Assembly (NCBI GenBank): GCA_002353555.1 | Contig: DEJO01000044.1 | Span: 1-51,896, forward strand | Length of the DNA stretch: 51,896 nucleotides | Reading direction: 5' to 3' | Source of the DNA: Prevotella sp. UBA2746 | Lineage (GTDB): Bacteria; Bacteroidota; Bacteroidia; Bacteroidales; Bacteroidaceae | Shown here: one piece after another, positions 7,219 through 16,161 of the stretch | Position numbering within the stretch: position 1 is the first letter of the stretch | Layout: every line of letters begins with the position of its first letter | The notes under the pieces: generated by a model | Databases searched by the model: none | Told to the model about the DNA's origin: nothing | What the model saw: only the letters and a program-made list of their open reading frames with translations | Position numbers and translations under genes: made by a program

Positions 7219-9972
7219 TTAACGCTTGACAGCAATTTTCTTTCCGTTGATGATGTAGATGCCCTGTGTCGGATGGGTGACCCGCTGACCTGCAAGGTTG
7301 TAGATGGCACCGGCTTGTTCCTGAGCATCGGCATGGACTTCCGTCACAGCGGTATTCTCGTTGAGATGGATGGTAAAGGCTGTATCGTCAAAAGCATATT
7401 CTTCGGCATTGACATCGGCAAAGGTGATGGCTTGCAACTTACCCGTGCAGGTGCCGATGGCGGCATCTTCAGCGGCAATGAGCGGCAGCGTCAGCAGAAG
7501 GCCGCTATTTCCCGTAATGGTAGAAATGGCAGGCGAAGCACTCATCACAAGGTATGCCGTCCCCGTTTCATCGCTGCCAGCCTCGACGACATAGCAAGGT
7601 TGCATGTTATCGGTGAAACGCGGGGAAAGACGATAGGGTATTCTTCCTTCCTCCTGCACAATGGAGACACCAGGAGGGAGCACGAGTTTGAATGCCAGTG
7701 CCGTATAGTTGCCGGTGGAATTGGTGAGGTTGATGTTCAGTGGTGCCTGTACCCCACGGCCCATAGTCAGGTCTTCTGCCGACAAGATGTCGGAACTGAT
7801 ATCCTTGCTCCAGTACCATTCGGGGAGCGCCGTCATGTTTTCATCAGTCAACATGTTGATGAGTTGCTGGGCGTCGGCGGTGTTCACCTCGCCACTTCTA
7901 TTGATGTCAGCTTCGGCAAAATGGAACTTGCTGCTGGGGTTGTTGGCAATATAACGGTAGGTTTCCACCAAGTCCGCCACGTTGAGCCGTCCGTTTCCGT
8001 TGACGTCGCCGAGGAATAGCTGCACGCTGACCACAGCCGAGAGGTCGGGCTGCTGCGCCTCACCTTCGTGGATGTCGTGTTCAAACTCCAGGCTGATGTC
8101 TTTGACAAGCATGTCGAGCATGCCTTCCTGCCCGTCTGCAGCCCCACAGATGCCAACAAACAACAGGGTATCACCCTCGGCAGAGGTCTCCAACGGCTGG
8201 GTATCACTGGAAGTCATGGTGATACGATAGCGCTGACCGTCTATTTTCGTACAAGACAAGGCATAGCCTTGCTCCGTTGCCGGTGTAACGACATAGTTGC
8301 CTGCCGCGTCTGCCGCCATCTCCAGCCCTTCGGGAAGGACGAGGTCAAACTGCAGGGAGGTGAGCTGAAGCGGACCTGCTGCACATATCGGCAGGTTGTA
8401 GCATTGGCCACGCTTCACTGACTGGTCGTTGACATAGAGTCCAAAGGGGTTGATGCTGCTGAAAGCGTCCCATCCCGGCGTCTGACGGTACTGGTCTACC
8501 ATCCCCTTGGGGACATACAGCGAGGCATTGCCGTAGTTATTGGCATCGAAAGCCGTCGTGGGCATCGGGCTGCCACTACAGATGATGGTGGAAAGAGCCG
8601 AACAGTCGAGAAACGCTCCCTTGCCGATGGTAGCGACAGAGGCTGGCACACTGACCGAGCGCAGTGTCTGACAACCCAGGAAAGTCCAGTCGCCAATGCT
8701 CGTCACACTCGTAGGTACCGTCACGTCGGTAAGCTGATGGCTCCACACGAAGGTGCCATTGGTAAGCGAGGTGACGCCATTGGGAATGGTGTATGCTCCC
8801 TCTCTCGCATTGGGATAGAAGAGCACTGCCGTGCGGTCTTTATTCATGAGCACGCCGTCTTCAGAGGTCAGGTCGGGGTGTCCGGTGCTGACAAGAATCT
8901 CCTTCAGACCGTCGCAGAAAACAAAGGGATTGTCGCCAAGGTTGGAAAGCGAGGTGGGGAGGATGACAGACGACAGACTGTTGCAGCCGAAGAATGCCGA
9001 GGTCTTCAACGCGGTGACGGTGGCTGGCAGGCGATAGGAGCCGGCTTTGGCACCCGGACATGCGATGATGGTGTGCTGGTCTTTGCTGAGCAGGACATCG
9101 TCAATGGTGCAATAGCTTGTGTTGGCAGCATCGGTGCGGATGAACTGCAACCGGGGACAAAAGCTGAATGCCCCTACCCCAATTTCATGAACGCCAGAAC
9201 CGAGGACGACTGACGACAACTGGTCACATTCAGCGAAAGTCCAATCGCCTATGGTACTAACGGAAGAGGGTATGGAAATGGACGCCAACTGTTTGCAGCC
9301 ATAAAAAGCCGCGTCGCCGATATGCAACAGTTGGGCGGGCAATGACACCGACTTCAGGTTCTCACAGCCCACGAATGCCATGTCGCTGACGGTCGTCACA
9401 CTTGACGACACGACGTAATCACTGCCCTTGGCGTTAGGATAGGCTATCAGGGTGCTTTGAGATAGATCCATCAGAACACCGTCTGGTGAGCTGTAGGTGG
9501 TATTGCCGTCGGACACTTTGAAACTGAAAAGACTACGACAACGAAGAAAAGCCTCGGCACCGATGGTGCTCACTGAGGCTGGTATGTTGACCGTACTGAG
9601 TGAATTGCAACCATAAAACGCGGATTCACCGATAGTTTCCAGCCCATCAGGGAAGGAAATATAATAGATTTGGTCACAATCGAAGAAGGCATAATCGCCT
9701 ATGGAACGCAGATGGCGTGGCAACGCAGCACCCACCAGCTTCGTACATTCACGGAAGGTGTTATGGTCTATGGCTGTCACCTGATAGGAATTTCCCTGCC
9801 AACTCACCTCGTCCGGAATCTTGACGTAGCCCTCATAAGGCTGTTCACCTGTGGTGACAGCCACTTCGTCGGCAGCTGTCACCTTATAATATATGCCACC
9901 TGCCTCAAAGTCAAAGGCAGACACATATCCGACACTTAGGATTACCCAAAAAAGAACAAGTGCTTTCTTCAC
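7219..9972 (-). CDS. Surface protein: BspA-type leucine-rich repeats, cohesin-like and dockerin-like domains, T9SS sorting signal
   Basis: A 917-residue exported protein. A signal peptide (about 1-19, MKKALVLFWVILSVGYVSA) is followed by many BspA/LRR_5 repeats (about 60-480) with the recurring pattern vtsIGdwaFxgCxxLxsvxiPxsv. A cohesin-like beta-sandwich (about 515-645, LQFDLVLPEGLEM) precedes a dockerin-like pair of calcium loops: DVNGNGRLNVADL (655-667) and DINRSGEVNTADA (689-701). A second cohesin-like sandwich (about 735-870) and a T9SS-type C-terminal signal (IYNLAGQRVTHPTQGIYI, ending NGKKIAVKR) close the protein. It is probably anchored or released at the cell surface for adhesion. 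The start codon is GTG at 9972. No in-frame ATG lies before residue 168 and the signal peptide begins here. The promoter sits immediately upstream, so the mRNA may be leaderless. Confidence 0.88.
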   Translation of the reverse strand: MKKALVLFWVILSVGYVSAFDFEAGGIYYKVTAADEVAVTTGEQPYEGYVKIPDEVSWQGNSYQVTAIDHNTFRECTKLVGAALPRHLRSIGDYAFFDCDQIYYISFPDGLETIGESAFYGCNSLSTVNIPASVSTIGAEAFLRCRSLFSFKVSDGNTTYSSPDGVLMDLSQSTLIAYPNAKGSDYVVSSSVTTVSDMAFVGCENLKSVSLPAQLLHIGDAAFYGCKQLASISIPSSVSTIGDWTFAECDQLSSVVLGSGVHEIGVGAFSFCPRLQFIRTDAANTSYCTIDDVLLSKDQHTIIACPGAKAGSYRLPATVTALKTSAFFGCNSLSSVILPTSLSNLGDNPFVFCDGLKEILVSTGHPDLTSEDGVLMNKDRTAVLFYPNAREGAYTIPNGVTSLTNGTFVWSHQLTDVTVPTSVTSIGDWTFLGCQTLRSVSVPASVATIGKGAFLDCSALSTIICSGSPMPTTAFDANNYGNASLYVPKGMVDQYRQTPGWDAFSSINPFGLYVNDQSVKRGQCYNLPICAAGPLQLTSLQFDLVLPEGLEMAADAAGNYVVTPATEQGYALSCTKIDGQRYRITMTSSDTQPLETSAEGDTLLFVGICGAADGQEGMLDMLVKDISLEFEHDIHEGEAQQPDLSAVVSVQLFLGDVNGNGRLNVADLVETYRYIANNPSSKFHFAEADINRSGEVNTADAQQLINMLTDENMTALPEWYWSKDISSDILSAEDLTMGRGVQAPLNINLTNSTGNYTALAFKLVLPPGVSIVQEEGRIPYRLSPRFTDNMQPCYVVEAGSDETGTAYLVMSASPAISTITGNSGLLLTLPLIAAEDAAIGTCTGKLQAITFADVNAEEYAFDDTAFTIHLNENTAVTEVHADAQEQAGAIYNLAGQRVTHPTQGIYIINGKKIAVKR

Positions 9973-9976
9973 CCTG

Positions 9977-10007
9977 CAAAGATAATGGCTTTAAGGATAA
10001 ATTCAAA
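9977..10007 (-). promoter_or_regulatory. Promoter abutting the GTG start of the LRR/dockerin gene
   Basis: The minus strand reads TTTG (10007-10004), 19 bases, then TATCTTTG (9984-9977), a full match to the Bacteroidetes consensus. Only four bases separate the -7 box from the GTG at 9972, so the predicted start of transcription falls on or next to the start codon. Confidence 0.75.
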
Positions 10008-10026
10008 ATTTATTGCTTACAAAATC

Positions 10027-10060
10027 AAAAAAGCGGCACGAAAATCACTTCCATGCCGCT
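10027..10060 (-). terminator. Terminator of the pectinesterase transcript
   Basis: On the minus strand AGCGGCA (10060-10054), a 15-base loop and TGCCGCT (10038-10032) are followed by a T-run (10032-10027). It ends the esterase operon before the LRR/dockerin gene. Confidence 0.85.
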
Positions 10061-10087
10061 CACTTCTAAAACAAAAAACAATTTCTT

Positions 10088-13000
10088 TTACCTAATAACT
10101 TTCACGGTCTTGACGCTGCCGTCAGCCATTTTCTGACGGATGATGTTAATACCCTTTTGCAAGGTGTTGATGCGCTTGCCGTCAAGGGTGAAGACTTCTA
10201 CACTGGCGATAGCTGCTGTCGGAGTCTTCAACTCGCTTATGCCTGTTGATACGGTAGCCTTGGCAGCCTTGCTCAGACCACCCTGCTCGTTGACAGCCTG
10301 TACCATGTAGTCTGCCTCAGCAGCTTCGGTGATGAAGCCCTTTGCAGCCGTTCCCTTGTCGAAAGAAGTTTCGGTGGTGATGGCAAGGACCTTGTCTCCC
10401 TGTGTCACAACATAGCAGATAGCATACGGAACAGCTTCCCACTCAACAGTGTTGCCGTTGAGGATAGGCTGCGGTGCATCCACAGGTTCGCAGAGCAAGT
10501 CTGGCTGCCAATTGTCGTCGCCACCCATCACGTTCTTGATGGTGTATTGAGCAGCCTCTTCAGCCGTGAGCGTGTTTTTCACGTTCTTTGCCTCTATCAG
10601 CGTATATTTCGCTTGTTCCTCAGCACTCATCTTATCGTAGTCGGACTTACTCTTGTTGCTCTCCTTGCCGTCAATGATGGCACGGTAGGTATAGTAGTAA
10701 TCTTCACGCTGAGACAAGTCAACGGGGTTGTCATTGGCATCGATAGTGTTATATTCAGCCCAGATTGCAGGCAGACCACCCATGAAATTGTACCAGCCTT
10801 TAGCAGGAATGTTGACGTAAGTCTTCGTATTGATGAAGACTGTCTTCGGTTCCTGGTGCCAGGGGCGACCCAACCAAATGTCGGTCACGGCGACACCAGC
10901 ATGCGGACGGATGACAGTGTTCTGGAAAACATATCCCCACTTGGTATCCGCATTGTGAGAAGGTGCTACGATGTAACCACCGCTTGGACGGTTGATTTCC
11001 AGCGTGTCACCATCGAGATATACGTCGCCACCATTGTAGATAAAGTCAACGGCACCCTCGATGAGTGAGTTCTTGATGTAATGGCGGTTCTTCTGTGTTG
11101 AAGAAGTAATCCACGTATCCTGATAAGAGAGCAGCGCCACGTTGTTCATGGCAATGCGGTCACCGATGGTGTTCAGAGCCAGCGCCTGCGGACCATTCTG
11201 CTTTTCGTGACCATAAATATTCTCCATCGTCAGGTTCTCAAAGAAGATGTTGTCGGCATTGACAACCACCGTAGCACCGATGCTGACATGTACGGCATTG
11301 TCGCCACCTGAGAGACGGTCGTCCTTGATAACTACCTTGTCACGATTCTGACCGATGAAGTTCAGGTAGGGCTTTGTCTTCGGAATATCTACATGCTCTT
11401 TGTATTGGCCGTTCTTGATGAAGATAAGCCATGGTTTAGCACGTCCTTCTGGGGCAGCGTCTATGGCTGCTTGTACGGTGGTGTAATCGCCACTGCCGTC
11501 CTGAGCTACGATAGCATCGTAGATGCGAGCCTCTGGCTGCTTACGCTGCATCGTTGTGAAGGTGATGTCGGCGGATGCTACAGCAATTCCACTGCGGCTG
11601 ACCAGTACGCCTTCAGGCATCGAGAAGGTATATTCCTTCGCATATTCCAGACCGGTGTATTTGAAGATGGCACTCTTACCGCTAATGATAGGCTCAATTT
11701 CTTCCCCATTCAAGGTTGCCTTACCAGCACCAGCCTTGATCTTGTTGTCGAAGTTCAAGATGATGCTACCATTGGCTGACACACCGACAGCACCCTGAGC
11801 AGGATTGCTACTGACGAGCGTTGCTGTCTGCTCAGCACCACCCAGTGCATCGGCAAGGACGAAGATTTCTGCTATAGAAGTACCGTCGTTATCACTTGCC
11901 ACACCCACTTTCGCAGAAGTACGGTCGGGCATCCAACGGATATAGACACGTGCCTGGTCATTAGCCTCTGCCGGCAGGTTGAACTCTTTCGGTCCGTCCC
12001 ATCCACGTGCCGGAGGATTGAACTCGCCTATCTTGGTGTAGTTTGTACCGTCAATAGAGTATTCAACGTTGTTCACGCTATAGGTGTTATAGTCATCACC
12101 AAGGCAAGAAGAAATCACAAGGTTCTCATATCCTTTGGAAGAGAACGAGATTTCCCAATACCATTCTTGAGCCAGAGGTTTCCAAATACGGGCAGCATAT
12201 TTGCCGTTCTCCAGTCCGTTGCCGATACCACGAGTCAGCCAACTGCTGGTTGTGCCGTCTGCCTGACGCACGGTGAGCATTCCTGCATTGTCAGACTCAG
12301 CCTTATAGTCGGCAGCGCGGTCTTTGTTGGGCTGGTCGTAGTAGAGGTCCCAACCTACGATATAGTCAGCAGCAGAAAAGTTTGCCTTGACGCTCTTCTC
12401 TCCATCCATCTTGATGTCGAACGAGCTATCCGTTCCTGTTGCATCACCTTCCCAACCCGTGAAAGTCATGATGCGGTTGTTGACGGCTGTCAGCTTTACA
12501 TCGGTACCTTCTTCGTAATAGTGAACTCCGTCAACAACATTGCCGACAGGCTGGAACTGCACGAGGTTGTCGTTGGCACCTTCAGAACGAGTCATGTTCA
12601 GGGCGAACACCTTGTTCTGGGTATAAGTGGCAACGAGTGCCGTATTGGCATTGATTTCAAATGTATATGGATTTTCAGTAGAGACAATCGCACCTTCTCC
12701 GTCAGCCCAACCAGCGAAGTGATAGCCGAAGTTTTCCGTCGCCTTAACAGTCAGCTTTGTTCCTTCGTCAAACTCTGCACCGACAGGATTGCATGAGATG
12801 CTGCCTGCGCCTTCGGTTCCAAGTTTCACACTCATCGTGTAGGAAGCTACGGTTTCAGGAGTTCCTGTGACATCACCTGTCACGACAACATTGCCAAAAC
12901 CATATTCCTTATTGGCAGCAAGACCATAGACTTTGATTTTCAGAACCAAGCCGTCTGCGTCTGGAGCCACTCTCGTCAGGTCGTATGAGCAAGTAGAGAA

Positions 13001-14023
13001 ATCATCGTTGCGTGCAGGACTGAAAGCCGTAGCGAGCACTGTCTCCACACCACCAGCAATAGCCACCACATCGAACTTTCCACCACCTGTTCCCCATTTC
13101 GAAGACTCGAAAGAGAACGATTTCGGTGTAAAGGTCAGACCTTTCTTAGGTTTTATGGAAAATGTCAGTACATCATCGTCGTTGGCTGTGCCGGCATTAT
13201 TGTTTGAGGGCTTATAGAGCGTCTGCTTCGACGTGCCTGCGACACGAGCATTTGAGATATTCAACTTGCCATAGTCAAAAGTTGCCACAGCAAAGAGTCC
13301 GTCATTCTTCACCTCTGCGGCACTGGCATCTTCGGCACCCTTACCCAATGGCCAGGTCAGAGTGAAGTCTTTCTCATCAACGGGCTGTGCATCTTCCATC
13401 TTCTCACCCCTGACAACGACATAGTCCATGTTCCAGTTCGATTTGAAGCCGTTGCCAGCAATCAGTCGCAGGATAACCTTCTCTTTGTTGTTGGCTGAGA
13501 TGGTAACCGTATTGTCCTTATAGAGCCACCAGTTACTCATCGTAGTAAATGCTCCGGCATCAAACCATGTCGTACCGCCATCGGTAGAGACAACAGCCTC
13601 CAGCGTTGCCTCTACATTAGCACCGTATGCGCAAGCAAAGTCAACGGAGATGTTCTTGTAACCGGTTGTCGGGAACTGCACCTCGTAATACACGTTGTGC
13701 TGCGACGCATCGGTGTAGTCGGTAATGTTATTCTCCTCATTGTTCTCAATGCGCAGCACCTTGTTCTGGTAACCCGTTGTCACTTGCCAGTAACGGCCTG
13801 CCGACCATCCCGTCAACACATAGTTGGCACTCTCGCCAACACACTCATCGGGAGCAATCTGCGGTGCTCCACCCTGTGCGAACCATGTTGCAGCCTTATC
13901 ATTTTCACGGCTCTCCATGTTCCACTCTGCCAGTTTTACGCTCTCCTGAGCATTTGCCGTCAGCGGCAGCAACCCAAAGAGGCAGACCAGCAGTCTTGTC
14001 CAAAAGCATTGTTTTGTTCTCAT
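10088..14023 (-). CDS. Multidomain pectin methylesterase (CE8) with T9SS sorting signal
   Basis: A 1311-residue secreted protein. Signal peptide 1-26. Residues 30-385 contain two beta-sandwich modules of unassigned type. InlB-type B-repeats at about 396-468 (AGSISCNPVG, FAGWADGEG) and 472-550 follow, then another sandwich (553-725) and a Big_5-like Ig domain (735-825, VSSNPAQGAVGVSANGSI). The right-handed beta-helix pectinesterase domain spans about 836-1180: NGQYKEHV, GPQALAL (Gln946), YQDTW (Asp969), VDFIYNGG (Asp993) and LGRPW (Arg1053) are the CE8 oxyanion, catalytic acid/base, nucleophile and substrate Arg motifs. It would remove methyl esters from homogalacturonan. A fibronectin-like strand region precedes the C-terminal signal (1270-1311, VFTLDGKRINTLQKGINII). 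It lies 34 bp behind the rhamnogalacturonan acetylesterase gene and is probably cotranscribed. Confidence 0.93.
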   Translation of the reverse strand: MRTKQCFWTRLLVCLFGLLPLTANAQESVKLAEWNMESRENDKAATWFAQGGAPQIAPDECVGESANYVLTGWSAGRYWQVTTGYQNKVLRIENNEENNITDYTDASQHNVYYEVQFPTTGYKNISVDFACAYGANVEATLEAVVSTDGGTTWFDAGAFTTMSNWWLYKDNTVTISANNKEKVILRLIAGNGFKSNWNMDYVVVRGEKMEDAQPVDEKDFTLTWPLGKGAEDASAAEVKNDGLFAVATFDYGKLNISNARVAGTSKQTLYKPSNNNAGTANDDDVLTFSIKPKKGLTFTPKSFSFESSKWGTGGGKFDVVAIAGGVETVLATAFSPARNDDFSTCSYDLTRVAPDADGLVLKIKVYGLAANKEYGFGNVVVTGDVTGTPETVASYTMSVKLGTEGAGSISCNPVGAEFDEGTKLTVKATENFGYHFAGWADGEGAIVSTENPYTFEINANTALVATYTQNKVFALNMTRSEGANDNLVQFQPVGNVVDGVHYYEEGTDVKLTAVNNRIMTFTGWEGDATGTDSSFDIKMDGEKSVKANFSAADYIVGWDLYYDQPNKDRAADYKAESDNAGMLTVRQADGTTSSWLTRGIGNGLENGKYAARIWKPLAQEWYWEISFSSKGYENLVISSCLGDDYNTYSVNNVEYSIDGTNYTKIGEFNPPARGWDGPKEFNLPAEANDQARVYIRWMPDRTSAKVGVASDNDGTSIAEIFVLADALGGAEQTATLVSSNPAQGAVGVSANGSIILNFDNKIKAGAGKATLNGEEIEPIISGKSAIFKYTGLEYAKEYTFSMPEGVLVSRSGIAVASADITFTTMQRKQPEARIYDAIVAQDGSGDYTTVQAAIDAAPEGRAKPWLIFIKNGQYKEHVDIPKTKPYLNFIGQNRDKVVIKDDRLSGGDNAVHVSIGATVVVNADNIFFENLTMENIYGHEKQNGPQALALNTIGDRIAMNNVALLSYQDTWITSSTQKNRHYIKNSLIEGAVDFIYNGGDVYLDGDTLEINRPSGGYIVAPSHNADTKWGYVFQNTVIRPHAGVAVTDIWLGRPWHQEPKTVFINTKTYVNIPAKGWYNFMGGLPAIWAEYNTIDANDNPVDLSQREDYYYTYRAIIDGKESNKSKSDYDKMSAEEQAKYTLIEAKNVKNTLTAEEAAQYTIKNVMGGDDNWQPDLLCEPVDAPQPILNGNTVEWEAVPYAICYVVTQGDKVLAITTETSFDKGTAAKGFITEAAEADYMVQAVNEQGGLSKAAKATVSTGISELKTPTAAIASVEVFTLDGKRINTLQKGINIIRQKMADGSVKTVKVIR

Positions 14024-14057
14024 TGTTAATAAATTTATTGTTGATAGTTAGTAAACT

Positions 14058-15962
14058 TTAATCCTTAACCATTTTCTTGGTCACGACACTGCCGTCATCC
14101 AAAGTCGTGCGGACAATGTTCAGCCCCCTCTTCAGCGCCGGCTGCTGTTTGCCGTCAACGGAAAAAAAAGAAGTCGATACAGGCTTGCACTCCTTTGCAA
14201 GTGCTGTAATACCCGTTGTCGCATCGACAGCCATACCACTGATGGTGAGGTCGCTCAGACAGATGGTCTTATCCTTTACCCCTGAACTATACCAAGGATA
14301 TACACGAACCAAAAGCTCTTCACCGTCCTTCACCGTCAGCACGGGTTTCGCTTCAATAAACTGCGGGGTGTTAGCAGGCATATTCTTCTTTTCGTAGATG
14401 GTTGTGCGCGTAGCAAAGTTATCGGTAGAATAATACACGTGACAGCACATGCCATTACCTCCACATCCTGCAGCAAACAGCGAAATGCCGCTCACTTTTA
14501 GGTCCATGCCGCTGGCAGGTTTCACGCCCCACTGGATATAACGATCGGGGTTGTCATCGATTTCATTGGCAGGCCAGTTGCCACCCTCAATCAGGTCGCG
14601 CTGCATCTTGCGTGTTGCATCATAACCTGTCCAGTCGGGCCAAACGGTAGCCTTGTTGGGGTTGGCATAGCGCTGAATCTCCATTCCCTTAAATGTCTGG
14701 TCCAAGACAATAGCCGGACCCGTAAGCTCATAATTATTGTCAGCCTCCAAACGCCAGTAAGCCTGGAAATCAGCTCCACCTTCCAAAACGACAGCCGATG
14801 CCGTCACCGGTATCTCAATCGTCTTCTCACCCTGCTGAATGGTAATCTTACCGTTGACGTCGCCGTCAGCCAATAACACCTGTGCATAGAAAGTCTGGAT
14901 AAGCGTTGAAGCAGCATAAGAAACATTTAATGAAGAAACCCAGTTCGTCTTATCCGTAGAAACCTGAATACCTTCTGTAGCTGTGATGCTGACACTACCT
15001 TCTTCAGGCAGAAGGCCGAAACCGCTCAGGGTGAACTCTTTCGACAGAGTCTGTCCTTTGTACCCCTCACCCAGTTCGCCTGTTGTAGGAGCCACGGAGA
15101 GGTCTTCGGGCAACACGATGTTTTCAGCAAGAATACCCTGTTCCTTCATCAGTCGGGCACACTCACGAGCCACTAACAGCGCACCCGTAGAATTAAAGTG
15201 GGTAGAACCGTCACCGTCGAAAAGCATTTCCTCACACTTGCTACGAGGACGATACTGATAATAGAGTTTTGCTGTAGCATCTGTCATATCGACAAAAGCA
15301 ACTCCCTTCTCTTTGGCAAGCTGTTGCGATTGGTAGGCATAGTTCATCGTGTGGTCATCGGCAGCCAGTTTAGTTCCGGCAACAGGACCACTTGCCGACA
15401 TCACCATGTAGTCTTCACCCAAATCGTGACGTCCCTTACGGTTGATGCTGCCATCGCTATTCATGTAGCTGCGGCATACGGGAGAACAGACAATAGGAGT
15501 TGCTCCCATCTCCTTAACCTCATCAACAATCTTTCCCAACCATTTCTTATACGTGTCCGAAGGGGTTGTACCGCGAGAGTCATCCCAACCTGCAGTCTTC
15601 ATGGCTTCTAAAGTGCCATAATAGGCAAGAACTTCATGATGATCCATACCATTGAGTTTCTCATCGTTGTGTCCGAAGGTGATGATTACATAGTCACCAG
15701 CTTCCACGTTTTTCTTGGCAATCTGCCACAACTCTTCATAGCCACCACGAGAGTCGCGACCTCCTTTACCATAGTTCACAGATTCCCAACCATTGGTCAG
15801 GAAGTTACCGAAATACATACCCCAGCCACGAGTCACCGTAGCATTGGGATCATAGGGAGCCATTGTGGAATCGCCCAGAGTATGTACCTTCTTTGCCTCT
15901 GCAGGGAGAAGTAATCCAAATAGCATTGTCACTAAGAGTGACCAGAATCCTAATTTTCTCAT
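14058..15962 (-). CDS. Rhamnogalacturonan acetylesterase (CE12, SGNH) with T9SS sorting signal
   Basis: A 634-residue secreted esterase that deacetylates the rhamnogalacturonan backbone of pectin. Signal peptide about 1-23. The SGNH hydrolase domain (24-280) has block I LGDSTMAPYD with nucleophile Ser32, block II NYGKGGRDS with the oxyanion Gly, block III TFGHND with Asn99, and the C-terminal acid/His pair in FDGDGSTHFN (Asp251/His255). After it come an Ig-like domain (about 285-395) and a carbohydrate-binding-like sandwich (about 395-585). The C-terminal T9SS-type signal (about 590-634, ALKRGLNIVRTTLDDGSVV) resembles that of the pectinesterase. It is the first gene of the esterase operon, with a -7 box at 16041-16048. 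Confidence 0.92.
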   Translation of the reverse strand: MRKLGFWSLLVTMLFGLLLPAEAKKVHTLGDSTMAPYDPNATVTRGWGMYFGNFLTNGWESVNYGKGGRDSRGGYEELWQIAKKNVEAGDYVIITFGHNDEKLNGMDHHEVLAYYGTLEAMKTAGWDDSRGTTPSDTYKKWLGKIVDEVKEMGATPIVCSPVCRSYMNSDGSINRKGRHDLGEDYMVMSASGPVAGTKLAADDHTMNYAYQSQQLAKEKGVAFVDMTDATAKLYYQYRPRSKCEEMLFDGDGSTHFNSTGALLVARECARLMKEQGILAENIVLPEDLSVAPTTGELGEGYKGQTLSKEFTLSGFGLLPEEGSVSITATEGIQVSTDKTNWVSSLNVSYAASTLIQTFYAQVLLADGDVNGKITIQQGEKTIEIPVTASAVVLEGGADFQAYWRLEADNNYELTGPAIVLDQTFKGMEIQRYANPNKATVWPDWTGYDATRKMQRDLIEGGNWPANEIDDNPDRYIQWGVKPASGMDLKVSGISLFAAGCGGNGMCCHVYYSTDNFATRTTIYEKKNMPANTPQFIEAKPVLTVKDGEELLVRVYPWYSSGVKDKTICLSDLTISGMAVDATTGITALAKECKPVSTSFFSVDGKQQPALKRGLNIVRTTLDDGSVVTKKMVKD

Positions 15963-16040
15963 TTCTTCTATTATTTATTGTTTAAGTTAAAAATGTCTTT
16001 ATTGTGATTGAAAACTGAGCATCGCCCTGTTTCCACGCGG

Positions 16041-16048
16041 CAAAATTA
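16041..16048 (-). promoter_or_regulatory. -7 box of the esterase operon
   Basis: The minus strand reads TAATTTTG, matching TAnnTTTG, about 80 bases before the esterase ATG. Direct copies of CCACGCG flank it at 16033-16039 and 16052-16058. Two direct repeats lie upstream of it (16070-16102). Confidence 0.6.
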
Positions 16049-16069
16049 TATCCACGCGTGATAATAAAA

Positions 16070-16102
16070 GGAATAAAAAAATGTCAAATAGGGAATAAAA
16101 AA
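16070..16102. promoter_or_regulatory. Direct repeats upstream of the esterase promoter
   Basis: GGAATAAAAAA occurs at 16070-16080 and again at 16092-16102, 22 bp apart, just upstream of the -7 box (in minus-strand sense). The spacing puts both copies on one face of the helix, as expected for an AraC-type activator. The second copy overlaps the upstream gene's terminator, so the sequence may simply be low-complexity. Confidence 0.35.
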
Positions 16103-16129
16103 GTGTCAGTCTGCATCACTGACACTTTT
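16096..16129 (-). terminator. Terminator of the sensor/AraC regulator gene
   Basis: On the minus strand AAAAGTGTCAGT (16129-16118), a 7-base loop and ACTGACACTTTT (16110-16099) form a 12-bp stem with a T-run after it. Confidence 0.88.
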
Positions 16130-16161
16130 CTACCACCTCTTGAATAATTTCTGCCCCATTT

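Noticed and set aside
7128..7334. Minus-strand frame ending in a basic helical stretch (FLRRKAHPPFRQLLAEVEK)
   Set aside because: Most of it overlaps the end of the LRR/dockerin gene in another frame; the protein-like tail is short and has no start or promoter of its own.
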